NCBI GenBank assembly: GCA_028277195.1
Contig: JANQGS010000106.1
Coordinates: 1-13,922, forward strand
Direction of reading: 5' to 3'
DNA length: 13,922 nucleotides
DNA from: Candidatus Gastranaerophilales bacterium
GTDB taxonomy: Bacteria > Cyanobacteriota > Vampirovibrionia > Gastranaerophilales > UBA9971
The notes under the pieces are model-generated. The model was not told the origin of the DNA. It made no database searches and saw only the letters and a program-made list of their open reading frames with translations. Position numbers and translations under genes: made by a program. Position 1 is the first letter of the stretch, and every line of letters starts with the position of its first letter. Positions 13,613 to 13,922 of the stretch are shown in pieces.

Positions 13613-13922
13613 CTATTGTTTCTTCTTATCCCCGGCGAATTCGGAGTCTAATCTTAAAAATACAGGTTTTACGGTATCCTTAGATGCTATTTTTCCGGGT
13701 TTCAGTCCTCCCCAACTCAATTCATCCAGTAAAACCGTCCCTACTTCTTCATCTAAAGACATCTGCTCCCACATAGCCCGGGCAATTGCCGGGGTAAAAG
13801 GGTAAATCATAACGCTGACATGGCGAAGTGTTTCCAGTACATTGTATAAAACCTTTGCACACTGAATTTTAGTTTCCTCGTTTTTTGTAAGCGCCCAGGG
13901 TGCGTGCTCATTAGTATATTTA
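13613..13922 (-). CDS. metG: Methionyl-tRNA synthetase, C-terminal end (runs off the right edge)
   Basis: An open frame enters from the window edge and ends at TAG at 13613, giving about 103 C-terminal residues. The sequence TNEHAPWALTKNEE, then KVLYNVLETLRHVSVMIYPFTPAIARAMWEQMSL and LSWGGLKPGK matches the anticodon-binding helical domain and the closing segment of MetRS, which charges tRNA-Met. The protein ends within about 15 residues of the PVFLRLD segment (DKKKQ), so it lacks the C-terminal EMAP-II/Trbp111-like tRNA-binding domain that many bacterial MetRS carry. The catalytic part with HIGH and KMSKS motifs lies outside the window. The first internal ATG (13810) is not a start, because the homology runs through it to the edge. 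Confidence 0.93.
   Translation of the reverse strand, partial: KYTNEHAPWALTKNEETKIQCAKVLYNVLETLRHVSVMIYPFTPAIARAMWEQMSLDEEVGTVLLDELSWGGLKPGKIASKDTVKPVFLRLDSEFAGDKKKQ

Overview
The window is from a bacterium with moderate to low GC. Evidence for a bacterium is bacterial-type ribosomal proteins L13 and S9, TruA, the non-mevalonate isoprenoid kinase IspE, bacterial Shine-Dalgarno sites, and densely packed genes with stop/start overlaps. The fused CysN-CysC and the mixed housekeeping/accessory layout recall poorly cultivated or candidate phyla, but nothing here fixes the phylum.

Layout. At the left edge is the N-terminal part of a Fic-family gene (minus strand, 1-340), headed by a tandem 20-bp repeat. 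It diverges from pyruvate kinase (plus strand, 431-1864), which converges on cysQ with only 5 nt between the stop codons. From there to the right edge everything reads leftward. In transcription order: the C-terminal end of methionyl-tRNA synthetase; a TPR protein with an HEAVH motif; a thiS-like sulfur carrier; a GNAT acetyltransferase; a DegT-type sugar aminotransferase; ispE; truA; rplM; rpsI; and a sulfate-activation cluster (cysC, cysD, cysNC, an SLC13 permease and, after a repeat-filled gap, cysQ).

The sulfur cluster is coherent. The SLC13 permease would import sulfate or a related anion. CysD and the CysN part of CysNC would make APS, CysC would make PAPS, and CysQ would remove the by-product PAP. 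No PAPS reductase or sulfotransferase lies in the window, so the fate of PAPS is open. The APS-kinase domain fused to CysN has lost most catalytic motifs, whereas the separate CysC keeps them all.

The most unusual non-coding signal is a family of palindromic elements of 88-90 bp, with three copies: two overlapping in opposite orientation between the permease and cysQ (2645-2819), and one between the TPR gene and thiS (12238-12325). Each has AT-rich inverted ends, a run of four G-tracts able to form a G-quadruplex on one strand, a short 'AGGT' box, a perfect internal GC-rich hairpin and a conserved TTTTTATA tract. The sequences differ while the pairing and the G-tracts are kept. There is no gene-free stretch over 300 bases.
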